Below are positions 43,107-52,597 of a stretch of DNA of 64,000 bases, piece after piece (position 1 is the first letter of the stretch; each line of letters begins with the position of its first letter). Made by a program: the position numbers and the translations under genes. The stretch comes from Anderseniella sp. (GTDB lineage: Bacteria; Pseudomonadota; Alphaproteobacteria; Rhizobiales; Aestuariivirgaceae), in the NCBI GenBank assembly GCA_028289645.1, contig JANQOK010000023.1, positions 248,001 to 312,000 of the forward strand, written 5' to 3'. The notes below the pieces were generated by a model. That model made no database searches. It was given only the letters and a program-made list of their open reading frames with translations, and was not told the DNA's origin.

Positions 43107-43901
43107 CTACGGCAGAGACAGCCATCCGGCCCGGTCGGGCAGTTCCGGCCGGAAATAGCAGATCATGCGGCCGTCCGGTCCGGCGGTTGCGGTCTCGCCC
43201 CAGGGCGCAACGCCGTGCAGGGACAGGCGGTGGGCAAGGTAAGTCTCACCTGGCCTGGCGTGAATGACCACCCGCCGGCACTGATCGAAACATTGCTTGC
43301 GGGCCTGCTGGTAGCTATCGGTCAGATCAACATTGATCCAGTCTGCCGGCGGTATGTCTGCCAATGCGGACATGAAGGCGCGCCGCATGATCTCGTGCGA
43401 CCCTTCCCAGATCACAAACGGCGAGGCATCGGGGCTGGCCTCCACCATGGGTATGCCGAGCACAAAGGCGTGGCCTTCTTCCAGGAAGCGCCGCCGTGGC
43501 TGGCCGACACCGCGCAGGCCGTCAACGTGGGCGGCATCGCGGTTTTTGCGGAAATTGAACTGACCTTCGGTCTCACCGGCCATGGGCTGCGGGTAGCCCG
43601 GATAACAGATGGAGACCTGGGCCTTGTCCCAGTCGAATTGCGGCAAGCCTAGTTCCGACGCAATGAATTCAATGGCGCTGCCGGTCAGGGGTGGCCCTTG
43701 AGGCAGCCGGCCTGACGCGTCATTGGGCAGCGCGTTGACGCCGGCAAACCAGGTGCCCTGATACCGGGTCCACAGCTCCTGGGCCGGGTCATCCAGCGTG
43801 GCGCGGGCCGCCGGCAGGGCGAACTGGACCCACTCCGACACCGCCGGATCGGTATCGAACGAGCACCAGCCTGAGGAGAAAAACTGATCCCGCTTGTTCA
43901 T
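43107..43901 (-). CDS. putative Fe(II)/2-oxoglutarate dioxygenase-like protein
   Basis: 264 residues. No family is certain, but AHVDGLRGVG, with an HxD pair, and a later HRLSLHGVAPWG followed by a RMICYFRPEL arginine are laid out as the His-Asp...His metal site and 2OG-binding Arg of phytanoyl-CoA dioxygenase-like enzymes. GHAFVLGIPMVEASPDASPFVIWEGSHEIMR matches the family's middle. Small-molecule hydroxylation is the likely role. It directly follows the amidase gene (no gap), implying an operon. Confidence 0.5.
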   Translation of the reverse strand: MNKRDQFFSSGWCSFDTDPAVSEWVQFALPAARATLDDPAQELWTRYQGTWFAGVNALPNDASGRLPQGPPLTGSAIEFIASELGLPQFDWDKAQVSICYPGYPQPMAGETEGQFNFRKNRDAAHVDGLRGVGQPRRRFLEEGHAFVLGIPMVEASPDASPFVIWEGSHEIMRRAFMSALADIPPADWINVDLTDSYQQARKQCFDQCRRVVIHARPGETYLAHRLSLHGVAPWGETATAGPDGRMICYFRPELPDRAGWLSLP

Positions 43902-45305
43902 TCAGCCCGCTGCAGGATCTACAGGAAGCGCCGGCACGCCGCCGGCTTCAATGATTTCACCGGCAGCAAACAGGGTGTCTTCGCGGTAGCGGCCGGCAAT
44001 CAGCTGGACGCCGACGGGGACATTGCCGTCGGTCATGCCGGTGGACACGGTGAGCCCGGGCAGGCCCATCAGCGGCAAACCGACCTGGGTCAGTTGTGCT
44101 TCCATGGCGCGGTCAAATGCTTCCGGCGATTCAACGTCCAGCAGATCGGGAAACGGCAGTTCGCCTGACACCGGGCACAGCAATACCGGGTATTGGTCGA
44201 GGAATATCTGCCAGTCGCGGGTCAGAGTGGCGCGGCGCTGAAGCGCATCGAGGATACCGTTCATGTCCGGCTCCGGGCACAGGCGGACCATCTGGTCGTA
44301 GACGAACATCGCATCCGGATCAGCCTCTTTCCTGACGGCTTCGGCGGCGCCGCGGCGGAACTCTGCCAGCCACAACTGGGCCTGCAGCATGGCAGGTTCC
44401 CTGAACGGCGGGCATTCGACTTCTTCCACCTGCCAGCCGGCCTCGGTCAGCTTCTCGGCTGCATCACGCAGGGCGGTTGCAACAAGCGGATCAACGTTCA
44501 TTCCCTCAGGCGCCACCGTCAGTGCGGCGCGCCTGGGCTGTTCGGGCAGAGTAGCCGGAACCGGCACCCACCACGGATCACGCAGGTCCGGCGCCGACAT
44601 GGCCTCAAATGCCAGCCGTACATCGCCGATAGTGCGGGCAAGCGGGCCTGAGACGGCCATCAGTTGCCCGCCGATGTGTCGGTCAGGTGCGGTGAAGTTC
44701 GCCGCCGGTACGCGGCCCAGGGTCGGACGCAGACCGTGCAGGCCGCAGGCGTAGGCCGGATAGCGCACCGATCCGCCGATGTCGGTGCCATGGCCAATGC
44801 AGCCGATACCGGCCGCGGTCGCTGCCGCGGCTCCGCCCGACGAGCCGCCGGGCGTAATGTTGGGGTTTACAGGGTTCCTGGTGTGACCGTGCAGCGAGTT
44901 GCGGCAGAACCAGCGAATTGAGAAGGCCGGTGTGTTGGTGCGCCCTATGATGATGGCGCCGGCGGCGCGCAGGTTGGCGACCACCGGGTTGTCCTCCTCG
45001 GCGATCAGGTCCTTCTGCAGGCGCAGACCATTGGTGGTGGCAAAGCCCTTCTGATCGACGTTGACCTTGACGGTGACCGGAACACCAACCAGGGACGGCA
45101 GGCGGTCGCCGCGGGCAACGGCCTCGTCCGTGGCCTGTGCGGCTGCAAGCGCTTCTTCGGGCATGAACTGCACAACGGCGTTGATGGCCGGATTGACGGC
45201 ATCCAGCCTGGCAAGGGCGTCGTGCGTCACCTCAACGGCTGACACAGCACCCAGCCGGATCAGTTGGGCGATTTCGGTGGCGGGCTTTTTCCAAAGATCT
45301 GACAT
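43902..45305 (-). CDS. amidase (amidase signature family)
   Basis: 467 residues from the ATG at 45305; earlier in-frame starts are 45320 and a TTG at 45329. The Ser-cisSer-Lys triad is seen: GVPVTVKVNVDQKG (Lys), PGGSSGGAAAATAAGIG (cis-Ser) and GTDIGGSVRYPAYACGLHGLRPTLGRVP (nucleophile Ser). This is the GatA/AmiE-type family; as there are no gatB/gatC neighbours it is a catabolic amidase. Substrate unknown. Confidence 0.9.
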   Translation of the reverse strand: MSDLWKKPATEIAQLIRLGAVSAVEVTHDALARLDAVNPAINAVVQFMPEEALAAAQATDEAVARGDRLPSLVGVPVTVKVNVDQKGFATTNGLRLQKDLIAEEDNPVVANLRAAGAIIIGRTNTPAFSIRWFCRNSLHGHTRNPVNPNITPGGSSGGAAAATAAGIGCIGHGTDIGGSVRYPAYACGLHGLRPTLGRVPAANFTAPDRHIGGQLMAVSGPLARTIGDVRLAFEAMSAPDLRDPWWVPVPATLPEQPRRAALTVAPEGMNVDPLVATALRDAAEKLTEAGWQVEEVECPPFREPAMLQAQLWLAEFRRGAAEAVRKEADPDAMFVYDQMVRLCPEPDMNGILDALQRRATLTRDWQIFLDQYPVLLCPVSGELPFPDLLDVESPEAFDRAMEAQLTQVGLPLMGLPGLTVSTGMTDGNVPVGVQLIAGRYREDTLFAAGEIIEAGGVPALPVDPAAG

Positions 45306-45438
45306 GCGGATACCGGTCATTATGAACAAGAGACTGGCGAGTGTGTTTCCGGTAGGTTGATCCCGTCAAGAGGCCCGCACCGGGAAGCAGCCATGTGCTT
45401 AACGGTGGAGGCGTGTTCTGCGAGGATAAGTAAGCGAG

Positions 45439-46188
45439 TTGGACGCTGAAACAGACAGATTGTACCGGGATGCCGATCTCGTGCAGTTCTACGATATCGA
45501 AAACGGTCTGGCGGCGGACTGGGAACACTGTGCCGCCATGGCGGAGGACGCAGGTTCGGTGCTTGATGTCGGCTGCGGCACCGGCGGCTTCCTGACCTAC
45601 CTGACAGACAACAAACGTCGCTGTGGCGTGGATCCGGCGAAAGCCATGCTGGATGTCGCCCGCACCCGGCCGGGCGGCGAACACGTGACCTGGGTGCAGG
45701 CGGATGCCCGAGCGGTTCGGCTGCCGCGAAAGTTTGACCTTGTGGTACTGACCGGGCATGCCTTCCAGGTGTTCCTGACCCCGGATGACCGGCGCGCGGT
45801 GCTGGCCACAATTTCACGTCACCTGGCACCGCAGGGGCGCTTCATCTTCGATACCCGCAACCCGCTGGCCGAAGACTGGCGCAGCTGGACTCCAGATGAA
45901 ACGCAGCGCCGGATCGAGCACCCGGAGCGGGGTCCGGTGACGGTGTGGAATGACGTGTCACACGATGCGGCGACCGGAATCGTCACCTACGAAACCCACT
46001 ATCGTATCGAAGCGACCGGCGAGACCTTCTCAGCCACGTCAAAAATAACATTTCCCGGCCAGGGTGAACTGGCCGGGATGATGGACGAGGCAGGCCTCGA
46101 TGTAGACCATTGGCTGGGCGACTGGGGCGGAGCGCCGTTCACCAGCACGTCGCCGGAGATCATTCCGGTGGGGCGGCTGAAGATGTGA
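45439..46188 (+). CDS. class I SAM-dependent methyltransferase
   Basis: 249 residues. Motif I VLDVGCGTGGFLTYL, then GVDPAKAMLDVAR, motif II-like FDLVVLTGHAFQVF and post-I features of a Rossmann methyltransferase, with a C-terminal barrel-like part (TVWNDVSHDAATGIVTYETHYRIEAT). The start is a TTG at 45439; there is no ATG nearby. Substrate unknown. Convergent with the FMO gene. Confidence 0.85.
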   Translation: MDAETDRLYRDADLVQFYDIENGLAADWEHCAAMAEDAGSVLDVGCGTGGFLTYLTDNKRRCGVDPAKAMLDVARTRPGGEHVTWVQADARAVRLPRKFDLVVLTGHAFQVFLTPDDRRAVLATISRHLAPQGRFIFDTRNPLAEDWRSWTPDETQRRIEHPERGPVTVWNDVSHDAATGIVTYETHYRIEATGETFSATSKITFPGQGELAGMMDEAGLDVDHWLGDWGGAPFTSTSPEIIPVGRLKM

Positions 46189-46207
46189 ACTCGGCCTGCC
46201 GCCGTCA

Positions 46208-48001
46208 TCAACTCAGATGGTGCACTTCCTGCAAGCCGTAGACCGGGGTGTCGAGCCCCTCATGACGTGCCTTCAGCTGCAGTGACAAGAATTGCGAATA
46301 GTGGCGCGACTGGTGCAGGTTGCCGCCGTGAAACCACAATGCCTCCTGCTGCGTCGGTTTCCACATGTTGCGCAACTCGCCTTCCCACGGACCCGGATCC
46401 TTGGGGGTGTCCGAGCCGAGGCCCCAGCACTTGCCGACCTTGTCAGCGACTTCCTTGGAAATCAGCCGCTCGGCCCAGCCGTTCATTGACCCATAGCCGG
46501 TGGCATAGACCACAAGGTCGGCCGGCAGTTCCTGACCTGTGTCCAGCACCACCGATGTCTCGGTGAGATGGTCGGCCTGGCCCTTGGCCAGCTTTATCTT
46601 GCCGTCTGCAACCAGTTCCGAGGCGCCCACGTCAATGTAGTACCCGGATCCGCGGCGCAGGTACTTCATGAACAGGCCAGTGTCGTCGGCGCCGAAATCC
46701 AGGTCGAAACCGGCCTTTTCCAACCGGTCATAAAACTCCTTGTCGCGCTCCTTGGTCTCGTCGACCTGTGGCTGCATCACGGCCGGGAGAACCTTGTAGG
46801 GCAGGGATGCGAAGATCAGATCCGCAACATCATGGGTAATGCCGTTCTTGACAGCTTCTTCAGAATAAAGCGCGCCTAGCGCCACATCCATCAGGGTTTC
46901 CGACTTGACAACGTGGGTGGACGAGCGCTGCACCATGGTGACATCGGACCCGGCTTCCCACAGAGCGGCGCAGATGTCGTGGGCGGAATTGTTGGACCCG
47001 ATGACGACCACCTTCTTGTCCTTGTAAGCGTCAGGACCGGGATGCTGGCTGGAGTGCTGCTGTTCGCCCTTGAAGACATCCTGGCCGGGCAGTTGCGGCA
47101 CGTTCGGCACTGCGGACATGCCGGTGGCCAGGATCAGTTGTTTCGGTTTCAGCGTAACTTCGCTGCCGTCACGGTCGACAACAACGGTCCATTCCTTCGA
47201 CTTCTCGTCATATGACGCAGACTTGGCCGTCGTGCTTGACCAGTAGTTCAGTTCCATCAGCTTGGTGTAGCTTTCCAGCCAGTCGCCGATCTTGTCCTTG
47301 GGCGAGAACACCGGCCAGTGATCGGGAAACGGCAGATAGGGCAGGTGGTCGTACCAGACCGGATCGTGCAGGCACAAGGACTTGTAGCGCTTGCGCCAGC
47401 TGTCGCCGGCACGCTCGTTCTTCTCGATGATGATGGTCGGCACGCCAAGCCGCCTCAGTCTGGCGCCAAGCGCGATGCCGCCCTGTCCGCCGCCGATGAT
47501 CACGCAATAGGGCTGTGTCTTGTAGCCAAGCTCGGCGGCTTCCTTTTCGCGCTCTTCGGCATAGGTGAGGCGTCCCTTGGCGGAGCCGTGTTCGACGCCC
47601 TTTGGCCGGTTTGCGCCTTTGGGTTCCTCGAAGCCTTTCAGTTCCTGCAGCGAGGTCAGCATGGTCCACGCCTTGCCGTCGATCAGCCGCACCAGGCCCT
47701 TGCCACGCCCCGTTTCGGTCTCGAAAGTGAACCAGGCGTCGACGACGCCGTCCGCCTCATTGGCCTCACCTTCAATCTGGAAGTTTTCTGGTTTTGCGTG
47801 CCCGAGTGTTGCCTTCAGCATCGCAGCGATGTCGTCGCGGCCTTCGGCGGTCTTGATGTTCCATGTCAGGGAGACCAGGTCGCGCCAGTAACTGTCTTCG
47901 CCGAACAGTGCCGTTGCAGCGTCTGTATCGTGTGCTTTCAGGGCGGTTTCCAGTTGCTCAAGCCAGGCCTTGACGACCTTTGTGTGCTGCGTTTCAGGCA
48001 T
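46208..48001 (-). CDS. flavin-containing monooxygenase with an N-terminal NTF2/SnoaL-like domain
   Basis: 597 residues from the ATG at 48001 with GGAGG upstream. Residues 1-150 form a SnoaL/NTF2-like domain (VVKAWLEQLETALKAHDTDAATALFGEDSYWRDL, IEGEANEADGVVDAWFTFET). FAD binding follows (VIIGGGQGGIALGARL near 165), then FKGEQQHSSQHPG, the FMO signature FxGxxxHxxx, and a second Rossmann motif VVVIGSNNSAHDICAALWEAG near 328. Likely N- or Baeyer-Villiger-type oxygenation of a small substrate. It lies near the isomerase and desaturase genes on the same strand. Confidence 0.87.
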   Translation of the reverse strand: MPETQHTKVVKAWLEQLETALKAHDTDAATALFGEDSYWRDLVSLTWNIKTAEGRDDIAAMLKATLGHAKPENFQIEGEANEADGVVDAWFTFETETGRGKGLVRLIDGKAWTMLTSLQELKGFEEPKGANRPKGVEHGSAKGRLTYAEEREKEAAELGYKTQPYCVIIGGGQGGIALGARLRRLGVPTIIIEKNERAGDSWRKRYKSLCLHDPVWYDHLPYLPFPDHWPVFSPKDKIGDWLESYTKLMELNYWSSTTAKSASYDEKSKEWTVVVDRDGSEVTLKPKQLILATGMSAVPNVPQLPGQDVFKGEQQHSSQHPGPDAYKDKKVVVIGSNNSAHDICAALWEAGSDVTMVQRSSTHVVKSETLMDVALGALYSEEAVKNGITHDVADLIFASLPYKVLPAVMQPQVDETKERDKEFYDRLEKAGFDLDFGADDTGLFMKYLRRGSGYYIDVGASELVADGKIKLAKGQADHLTETSVVLDTGQELPADLVVYATGYGSMNGWAERLISKEVADKVGKCWGLGSDTPKDPGPWEGELRNMWKPTQQEALWFHGGNLHQSRHYSQFLSLQLKARHEGLDTPVYGLQEVHHLS

Positions 48002-48092
48002 GCATGTTTCCTCCGGGTTTGCTCCCCAGCCCAACCCAGGGTTGAGGCTAGCACTGTGAATGAGGAAACAGCAATTGCGGAAATTCGGGAAG

Positions 48093-48956
48093 TCAGCCTG
48101 TTTCCGCCTGACAGGATTCCGCCCAGATGCGCCTGGCCAAGTCGCGCATCTGTCTGGCTTCGTCCCAGCGGTTGGACAGTTCCTTGCCATCGGGCCCGGT
48201 GATGGCGTATTCGGGCGGTCCCAGTTCACACAGGAAAACCGGTGAGCCTTCCGGATTCCGCTTCAGCCAGCTGTCAAAGCCGCGGCGCCAGAAATCCTCA
48301 AACACCTCGACCCATTTGCGGTGCTGCGGGAAGTTGAGCTGCAACTGGATCTGCTGGCGCGAGGCGACGCGGCCCTGGAAACTGTCGGAGCGTTCGATGC
48401 AGCGCTGGATCAGGGCCTGGTTGTCATCTGAAATCGGATACCAGAACTCACGGTCGACAATGTAGTGGGACAGGTCGCAGCACAAGCGCATTTCCGGCAC
48501 TGCATCGAGCAGTTGCAGCGTGTAGAACAGATCGTTGGTGATGCAGTTGCGGTGGGTTTCAAACTGCACCGGGATACCGACGTCGTCGGCCATTTCGAGC
48601 CATTTGCGGATGACGGGAATGCCGCCTTCGACCGACAACGGAAACACCTGGCCGATAATGTCGACAAACGGCGAGCCGAAATCCTTCGACATCTGCAGCG
48701 TGTCGCGCAGTGACTCGACCGTTTTGGGAAACGCGACGATCAGCGGTGTCAGGTTGTTGCGTTCCAGATGGGGGCGGACCTTGTGAGCGGTCTCGATGTC
48801 GGCCGCGCCCAGGTCAATTGCCATGCCGGAAAACCCTTCCGCCGCGACCATGTCGCAGACTTCGTCCAGCGGCAGTTTCACACCGTCCGGCGCGTGCGGC
48901 TGCATGGCCCACAGGGATTGGAAAACTTGCAGTTCAGGGCGTCTGGATTCAGTCAT
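48093..48956 (-). CDS. sugar phosphate isomerase/epimerase-like TIM barrel
   Basis: 287 residues from the ATG at 48956, which overlaps the desaturase stop; a TTG at 48962 is possible. LDEVCDMVAAEGFSGMAIDLG, FVDIIGQVFPLSVEGGIPVIRKWLEMADDVGIPVQFETHRN and LCCDLSHYIVDREFW suggest a xylose-isomerase-like TIM barrel with a metal site (E, D, H). Substrate unknown. It is between the desaturase and the FMO, all on the same strand, possibly one pathway. Confidence 0.75.
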   Translation of the reverse strand: MTESRRPELQVFQSLWAMQPHAPDGVKLPLDEVCDMVAAEGFSGMAIDLGAADIETAHKVRPHLERNNLTPLIVAFPKTVESLRDTLQMSKDFGSPFVDIIGQVFPLSVEGGIPVIRKWLEMADDVGIPVQFETHRNCITNDLFYTLQLLDAVPEMRLCCDLSHYIVDREFWYPISDDNQALIQRCIERSDSFQGRVASRQQIQLQLNFPQHRKWVEVFEDFWRRGFDSWLKRNPEGSPVFLCELGPPEYAITGPDGKELSNRWDEARQMRDLARRIWAESCQAETG

Positions 48957-49935
48957 AGACAACCCGGTCGAGGGTGCCGTTGCGCCGCGTTATCCAGACT
49001 TCGTTCATGGGGTAGTCGGCTTCCGACCTGCCGCCGGACAGCTTGCGGATGAGTTCAAGCTGGAACTCGATATAGCCCATGCGGTGAACCTCATGGCCGA
49101 GCTTGGTTTCAATCTCGTCGTTCAGTTCCTTCAGCTTCCAGAACGGCACCGACGGAAAGGTGTGATGGGCGGTGTGGTACTGCATCTGCCAGCACATCCA
49201 CTTCATCAGCGCATTGGTGTCGGTCGAGCGGGTGTTGATCAGCGTGTTGTCCTCATGGCTGAGGCCCAGGTGCTCAATGGTATTCTGCAACTGGTGCACG
49301 AACTTCATGGTGATCATTGGAGCCAGCCACAATATCACTGCCGCCCAGGACTGAAAGTAGATCGAAACGCCGGCAACCAGCATATAGGCGGCCAGTGAAA
49401 TGCGCGCTTCCTTTATCACCAGCTCATGCTGGGTCTTGAAGACGTACGGTTCGGTGACAATGCCGAACGTAAATCGAAAAATCCGGCGGATGCGCGAATA
49501 CCAGTAGGATGGTCCAAAGAACCACATCAGGTAGGAGGTCAGGGTGTAGGGCTCGCGCACCAGTTCGCCATCCTTTTCCCAGTTCTGGGTGTACTGGTGA
49601 TGGGCGAAATGCTGGATCTTGTCGAAGTCGCGCGGATAGATCATCACGAATCCGATCAGGCGGCCAAGCCACTCGTTCAGCCACTTGGTCCTGAACACGG
49701 TGCCGTGGCTCAACTCATGCTGTCCGGCATAGAGAAAATTGATCAGGATGCCGTGCAGCATGAACACCGGTACGGCGACCCATGTGCCCCAGTTCTGCCA
49801 AAGCAGGTACCCGGTGATGGCAATAGCGCCCAGATGCGACCCGGCCTGCACCAGCCCACGGGCATCCGAGCGCTCATACAGCGCGCGAAGATGGTCACGT
49901 TCCAGGAGTTTGCGGCGGGAGAATTCGGCGTCCAT
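48949..49935 (-). CDS. membrane fatty acid desaturase
   Basis: 328 residues. Three His boxes: GQHELSH (HxxxH), IQHFAHHQYTQ (HxxHH) and QYHTAHHTFPSV (HxxHH). About four membrane segments (LGAIAITGYLLWQNWGTWVAVPVFMLHG and others). A di-iron acyl-lipid or acyl-CoA desaturase-like hydroxylase. It is divergent from the LysR gene, whose product may control it. Confidence 0.88.
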   Translation of the reverse strand: MDAEFSRRKLLERDHLRALYERSDARGLVQAGSHLGAIAITGYLLWQNWGTWVAVPVFMLHGILINFLYAGQHELSHGTVFRTKWLNEWLGRLIGFVMIYPRDFDKIQHFAHHQYTQNWEKDGELVREPYTLTSYLMWFFGPSYWYSRIRRIFRFTFGIVTEPYVFKTQHELVIKEARISLAAYMLVAGVSIYFQSWAAVILWLAPMITMKFVHQLQNTIEHLGLSHEDNTLINTRSTDTNALMKWMCWQMQYHTAHHTFPSVPFWKLKELNDEIETKLGHEVHRMGYIEFQLELIRKLSGGRSEADYPMNEVWITRRNGTLDRVVYD

Positions 49936-50055
49936 GAGTTTCGACTTTCACATCACTTGCGTCTGCCGGACATGATGAGGTGACAAAATTTGACACACAA
50001 GTGAATTTTTCCGCACTATTGTTGACATTTATTTGTAGGTATAGGGCGAGTATAG

Positions 50056-50952
50056 ATGAGTAAATTCAGCCGGTTGCCGCCGGTAAAGGCGATGCGGGCC
50101 CTGGAAGCCCTGGACAGATTGCGATCGGCCGGTGCGGTGGCGGAAGAAATGTCGCTGACCCGTTCTGCGGTGAGCCACATGCTGCGCCGGCTGGAGGACG
50201 ATCTGGGGTTTGCCATTTCAGAGCCCGATGGCCGCGGCATCCGGCTAACGGCTCGCGGCAAGCGCTATGCCCAGGAAGCCCGGCGCGCGCTCGATATCAT
50301 GACACGGGCCGCGGCCGACGAACCGGTGTTGTCGGGCGATCTGAAGGTGGTGGCGCCCCCCGGTTTCGCCACCTTCTGGCTGGCCGACCGGATCGGGTCT
50401 TTCATCGAACAGTTTCCTGACATCAACATACATGTCGCGGCTGCGCGAGTGCTCGGCGACATCACCGATGAAACGGCAGATGTGCAGATTGCATTCGGCG
50501 AGGCGGCGCAATTGCGTGATCAGGCTGATCTGCTGGCCCAGGTGGCGCTGTTTCCGGTGTGTGCCCCGTCCGCGCTCAGTGCGGATCCGGGGCTGCGCAA
50601 GCCGTCGGACCTGAAACGCATGCGGCTGTTGCACCTGGTCACCCATGTGGACTGGCAGCGCTGGCTGGAGGCAGCCGGTGCGACGCAAGTCGATCCGCGC
50701 GGCGGCCCGGTGTTTTCAGACATGCCGATGGTGCAGATGGCGGCGGCATCAGGCCACGGCGTTGCGCTGGGCGATGCCCTGACGGCGCGCGCGGCGCTGG
50801 AAAGCGGCCAACTGGTCAGGCCTTTCGCCTTGTCGATACCCAGCCGCTGGAGTTATTTCATGCGGGTGAACGCCGCCGGCCCGGCGGGCGAGGCGGCACA
50901 GGCGTTTGCCGAATGGATCAAAACCCAACTTGACGATGGAAACAGGCAATGA
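50056..50952 (+). CDS. LysR-family transcriptional regulator (GcvA-like)
   Basis: 298 residues. Winged HTH at the N-terminus (LPPVKAMRALEALDRLRSAGAVAEEMSLTRSAVSHMLRRLEDDLGFAI), then a substrate-binding domain (LKVVAPPGFATFWLADRIGSFIEQFPDINIHVAAAR, GVALGDALTARAALESGQLVRPFAL). The PPVKALRAFEA start is that of GcvA-type LysR proteins. The effector is unknown. Divergent from the desaturase (120-bp gap) and overlapping the RidA gene. Confidence 0.9.
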   Translation: MSKFSRLPPVKAMRALEALDRLRSAGAVAEEMSLTRSAVSHMLRRLEDDLGFAISEPDGRGIRLTARGKRYAQEARRALDIMTRAAADEPVLSGDLKVVAPPGFATFWLADRIGSFIEQFPDINIHVAAARVLGDITDETADVQIAFGEAAQLRDQADLLAQVALFPVCAPSALSADPGLRKPSDLKRMRLLHLVTHVDWQRWLEAAGATQVDPRGGPVFSDMPMVQMAAASGHGVALGDALTARAALESGQLVRPFALSIPSRWSYFMRVNAAGPAGEAAQAFAEWIKTQLDDGNRQ

Positions 50953-51374
50953 AAACCACGATTGATGCAGAGGGCGTCTGGTCGCCGCGCGGGCGCGGAT
51001 TCTCCATGGGCGTCGTGCAACCGGAAGGCCGCGTGATCCATTTCACCGGGCAGGTGGCGTGGGACCAGGATGAACAGATCGTCGGCAAGGGTGATGTGGC
51101 CGAACAGACCCGCCAGTGCTTCCGCAATATCGAGCGCGTGCTGGCTGCCGTCGGCGGCCGGTTGGACGATCTGGTGGCGATCACCACCTACTACACCGAC
51201 AGGTCGCAACTGCCGCTGATCCAGCAGGTGCGGGGCGAGTTCCTGAAGGCGGACAACGCGCCCACCAGCACATCCATCATGGTCGCGGGGCTCGGACACG
51301 AAGACTTTCTGGTGGAACTGGCTCCGATTGCGGTGGTGCCAGAGGGTCGGTTGGTGATGCCCCGATCCGGATAG
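50949..51374 (+). CDS. RidA-family protein
   Basis: 141 residues, RidA/YjgF fold: GFSMGVVQPEGRVIHFTGQVAWDQDEQIVGKGDVAEQTRQCFRNIERVLAAVGGRLDDLVAITTYYTDRSQL, then a SIMVAGLGHEDFLVELAPIAVVP end. The canonical enamine deaminase arginine in RidA's SRxCVEV region is not visible here, so this is a RidA paralogue of unknown specificity. ATGA overlap with lysR. Confidence 0.82.
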   Translation: MKTTIDAEGVWSPRGRGFSMGVVQPEGRVIHFTGQVAWDQDEQIVGKGDVAEQTRQCFRNIERVLAAVGGRLDDLVAITTYYTDRSQLPLIQQVRGEFLKADNAPTSTSIMVAGLGHEDFLVELAPIAVVPEGRLVMPRSG

Positions 51375-51382
51375 TCGCGACG

Positions 51383-52237
51383 TTACTGTTTGCCGGCTAT
51401 TGCGGTGCCGGCCTGCACCGTTACGGCGACAAGCACAACTGCGCCGCCGATAAGGGTGAGCAGCGCCGGTGTCTCGCCGAATCCGATCCAGACCCAGACC
51501 GGCGCCAGAATGACCTCCGACAGCATCAGGAGCGTCACTTCAGCGGCCGGCACATGTTTTGCCGCAATGGTTATCAGTATGTACTGGAGGCCGACCTGCA
51601 CCGTGCCCAGCAATACCGCGATGACCAGGTCGTTGCCCGACAGCATGAAGTCGTCGACGAGAAACACGGTGACAAACGCCGCAAACACGCCTGCCAGACA
51701 GGTTGCGGGCATCATGTCGATGTCCTTTCCGGCCCGGTAGGCGACGATGCTGGCGGCATAGCCCAGCGCCGCGATCAGCGCCACGGCGCTGCCGAGCGCG
51801 CTGCCGGCCAACAGGCCCTCGGCCATCATGATGGCCACGCCGAGCAGTCCGGCAGTCATGCAGGCCCATGAGACCCCGGACGCCTTTTCGCCCAGACATA
51901 TCCACGACAGGAGGGCGGCAATGAACGGGGATGCACTCAAGATGAAGACCGCGCTGGCCACGGTGGTGAGCAGCACGGCGAAAATATAGGCGATGAACGC
52001 GCTGCCAAGACAAATGGACACGACCGCTCCCCAGACACCGGTTTTCGTAAAGCGGGTGAACGTCTCGCGCCCGTTGCGCACCAGCATGAAGGCCAGTACC
52101 AGCAGGGCAAACGAGACCGAACGGTAGAACAGGATCTGCCAGCCGTTCGCGTCTTCGATCAGCCGCACCAGCACGCCGACCGAACTGCCGCACAGTCCGG
52201 CGACCAGAACCGCTGCAATACCGAGTTTGTACGTCAT
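51383..52237 (-). CDS. EamA/DMT-family transporter
   Basis: 284 residues, ten predicted membrane segments in two EamA halves: VLVAGLCGSSVGVLVRLIEDANGWQILFYRSVSFALLVLA, VASAVFILSASPFIAALLSWICLGEKASGVSWACMTAGLLGVAIMMAEG, then ILITIAAKHVPAAEVTLLMLSEVILAPVWVWIGFGE. Substrate unknown. Convergent with ridA. Confidence 0.88.
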   Translation of the reverse strand: MTYKLGIAAVLVAGLCGSSVGVLVRLIEDANGWQILFYRSVSFALLVLAFMLVRNGRETFTRFTKTGVWGAVVSICLGSAFIAYIFAVLLTTVASAVFILSASPFIAALLSWICLGEKASGVSWACMTAGLLGVAIMMAEGLLAGSALGSAVALIAALGYAASIVAYRAGKDIDMMPATCLAGVFAAFVTVFLVDDFMLSGNDLVIAVLLGTVQVGLQYILITIAAKHVPAAEVTLLMLSEVILAPVWVWIGFGETPALLTLIGGAVVLVAVTVQAGTAIAGKQ

Positions 52238-52597
52238 CTTCGAAGAAGCCCCGCCGAATACCGCCTGGCCCAGTTAGGCCATCGCCACCGGCTGACACAA
52301 GAGGTGTGACTGCGCGCTACTGACGTAAAGCTGTCAGCAGTTTACGGCCTCGTGTCCGCAACTGATGGAACTTCGCCCGTCAGGCTGCGGCCGGCTCTGC
52401 TGCGGACGGAGCTTTTGCCTGGCTGGCTGACCGATTACAGCAAACCTCGAAAACACCTGGTTTGGTTTTTTTGTGGTCACGCACTGCACGATGCACAGGC
52501 AGTCTTAAAGGAATGTTCGGATCTGTTATGTTATCGAACAAACAAGTCTGAATGTGGTCAGTTCTTGTTGCCGTCTGATTAGAAATTTCGTGGGGAC
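52238..52597. other. intergenic region with a 3' gene remnant and an AT-rich promoter zone
   Basis: 360 bp between the EamA gene and the pilin-like gene. It contains the 54-bp repeat (52374-52427) and, nearer the pilin-like gene, an AT-rich stretch with an inverted repeat GTTCG (52515-52519) / CGAAC (52535-52539), which could be an operator. Confidence 0.5.
52374..52427 (-). pseudogene. 3' remnant of a cyclic-nucleotide-binding gene (54-bp direct repeat, left copy)
   Basis: The 54 bases match 54015-54068 at 52 positions. On the minus strand they encode the C-terminal tail ASQAKAPSAAEPAAA and stop codon of the protein encoded at 54021-54752. No other part of that gene remains next to this copy; only a chance frame precedes it. 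It marks the left edge of the low-GC cassette. Confidence 0.75.
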
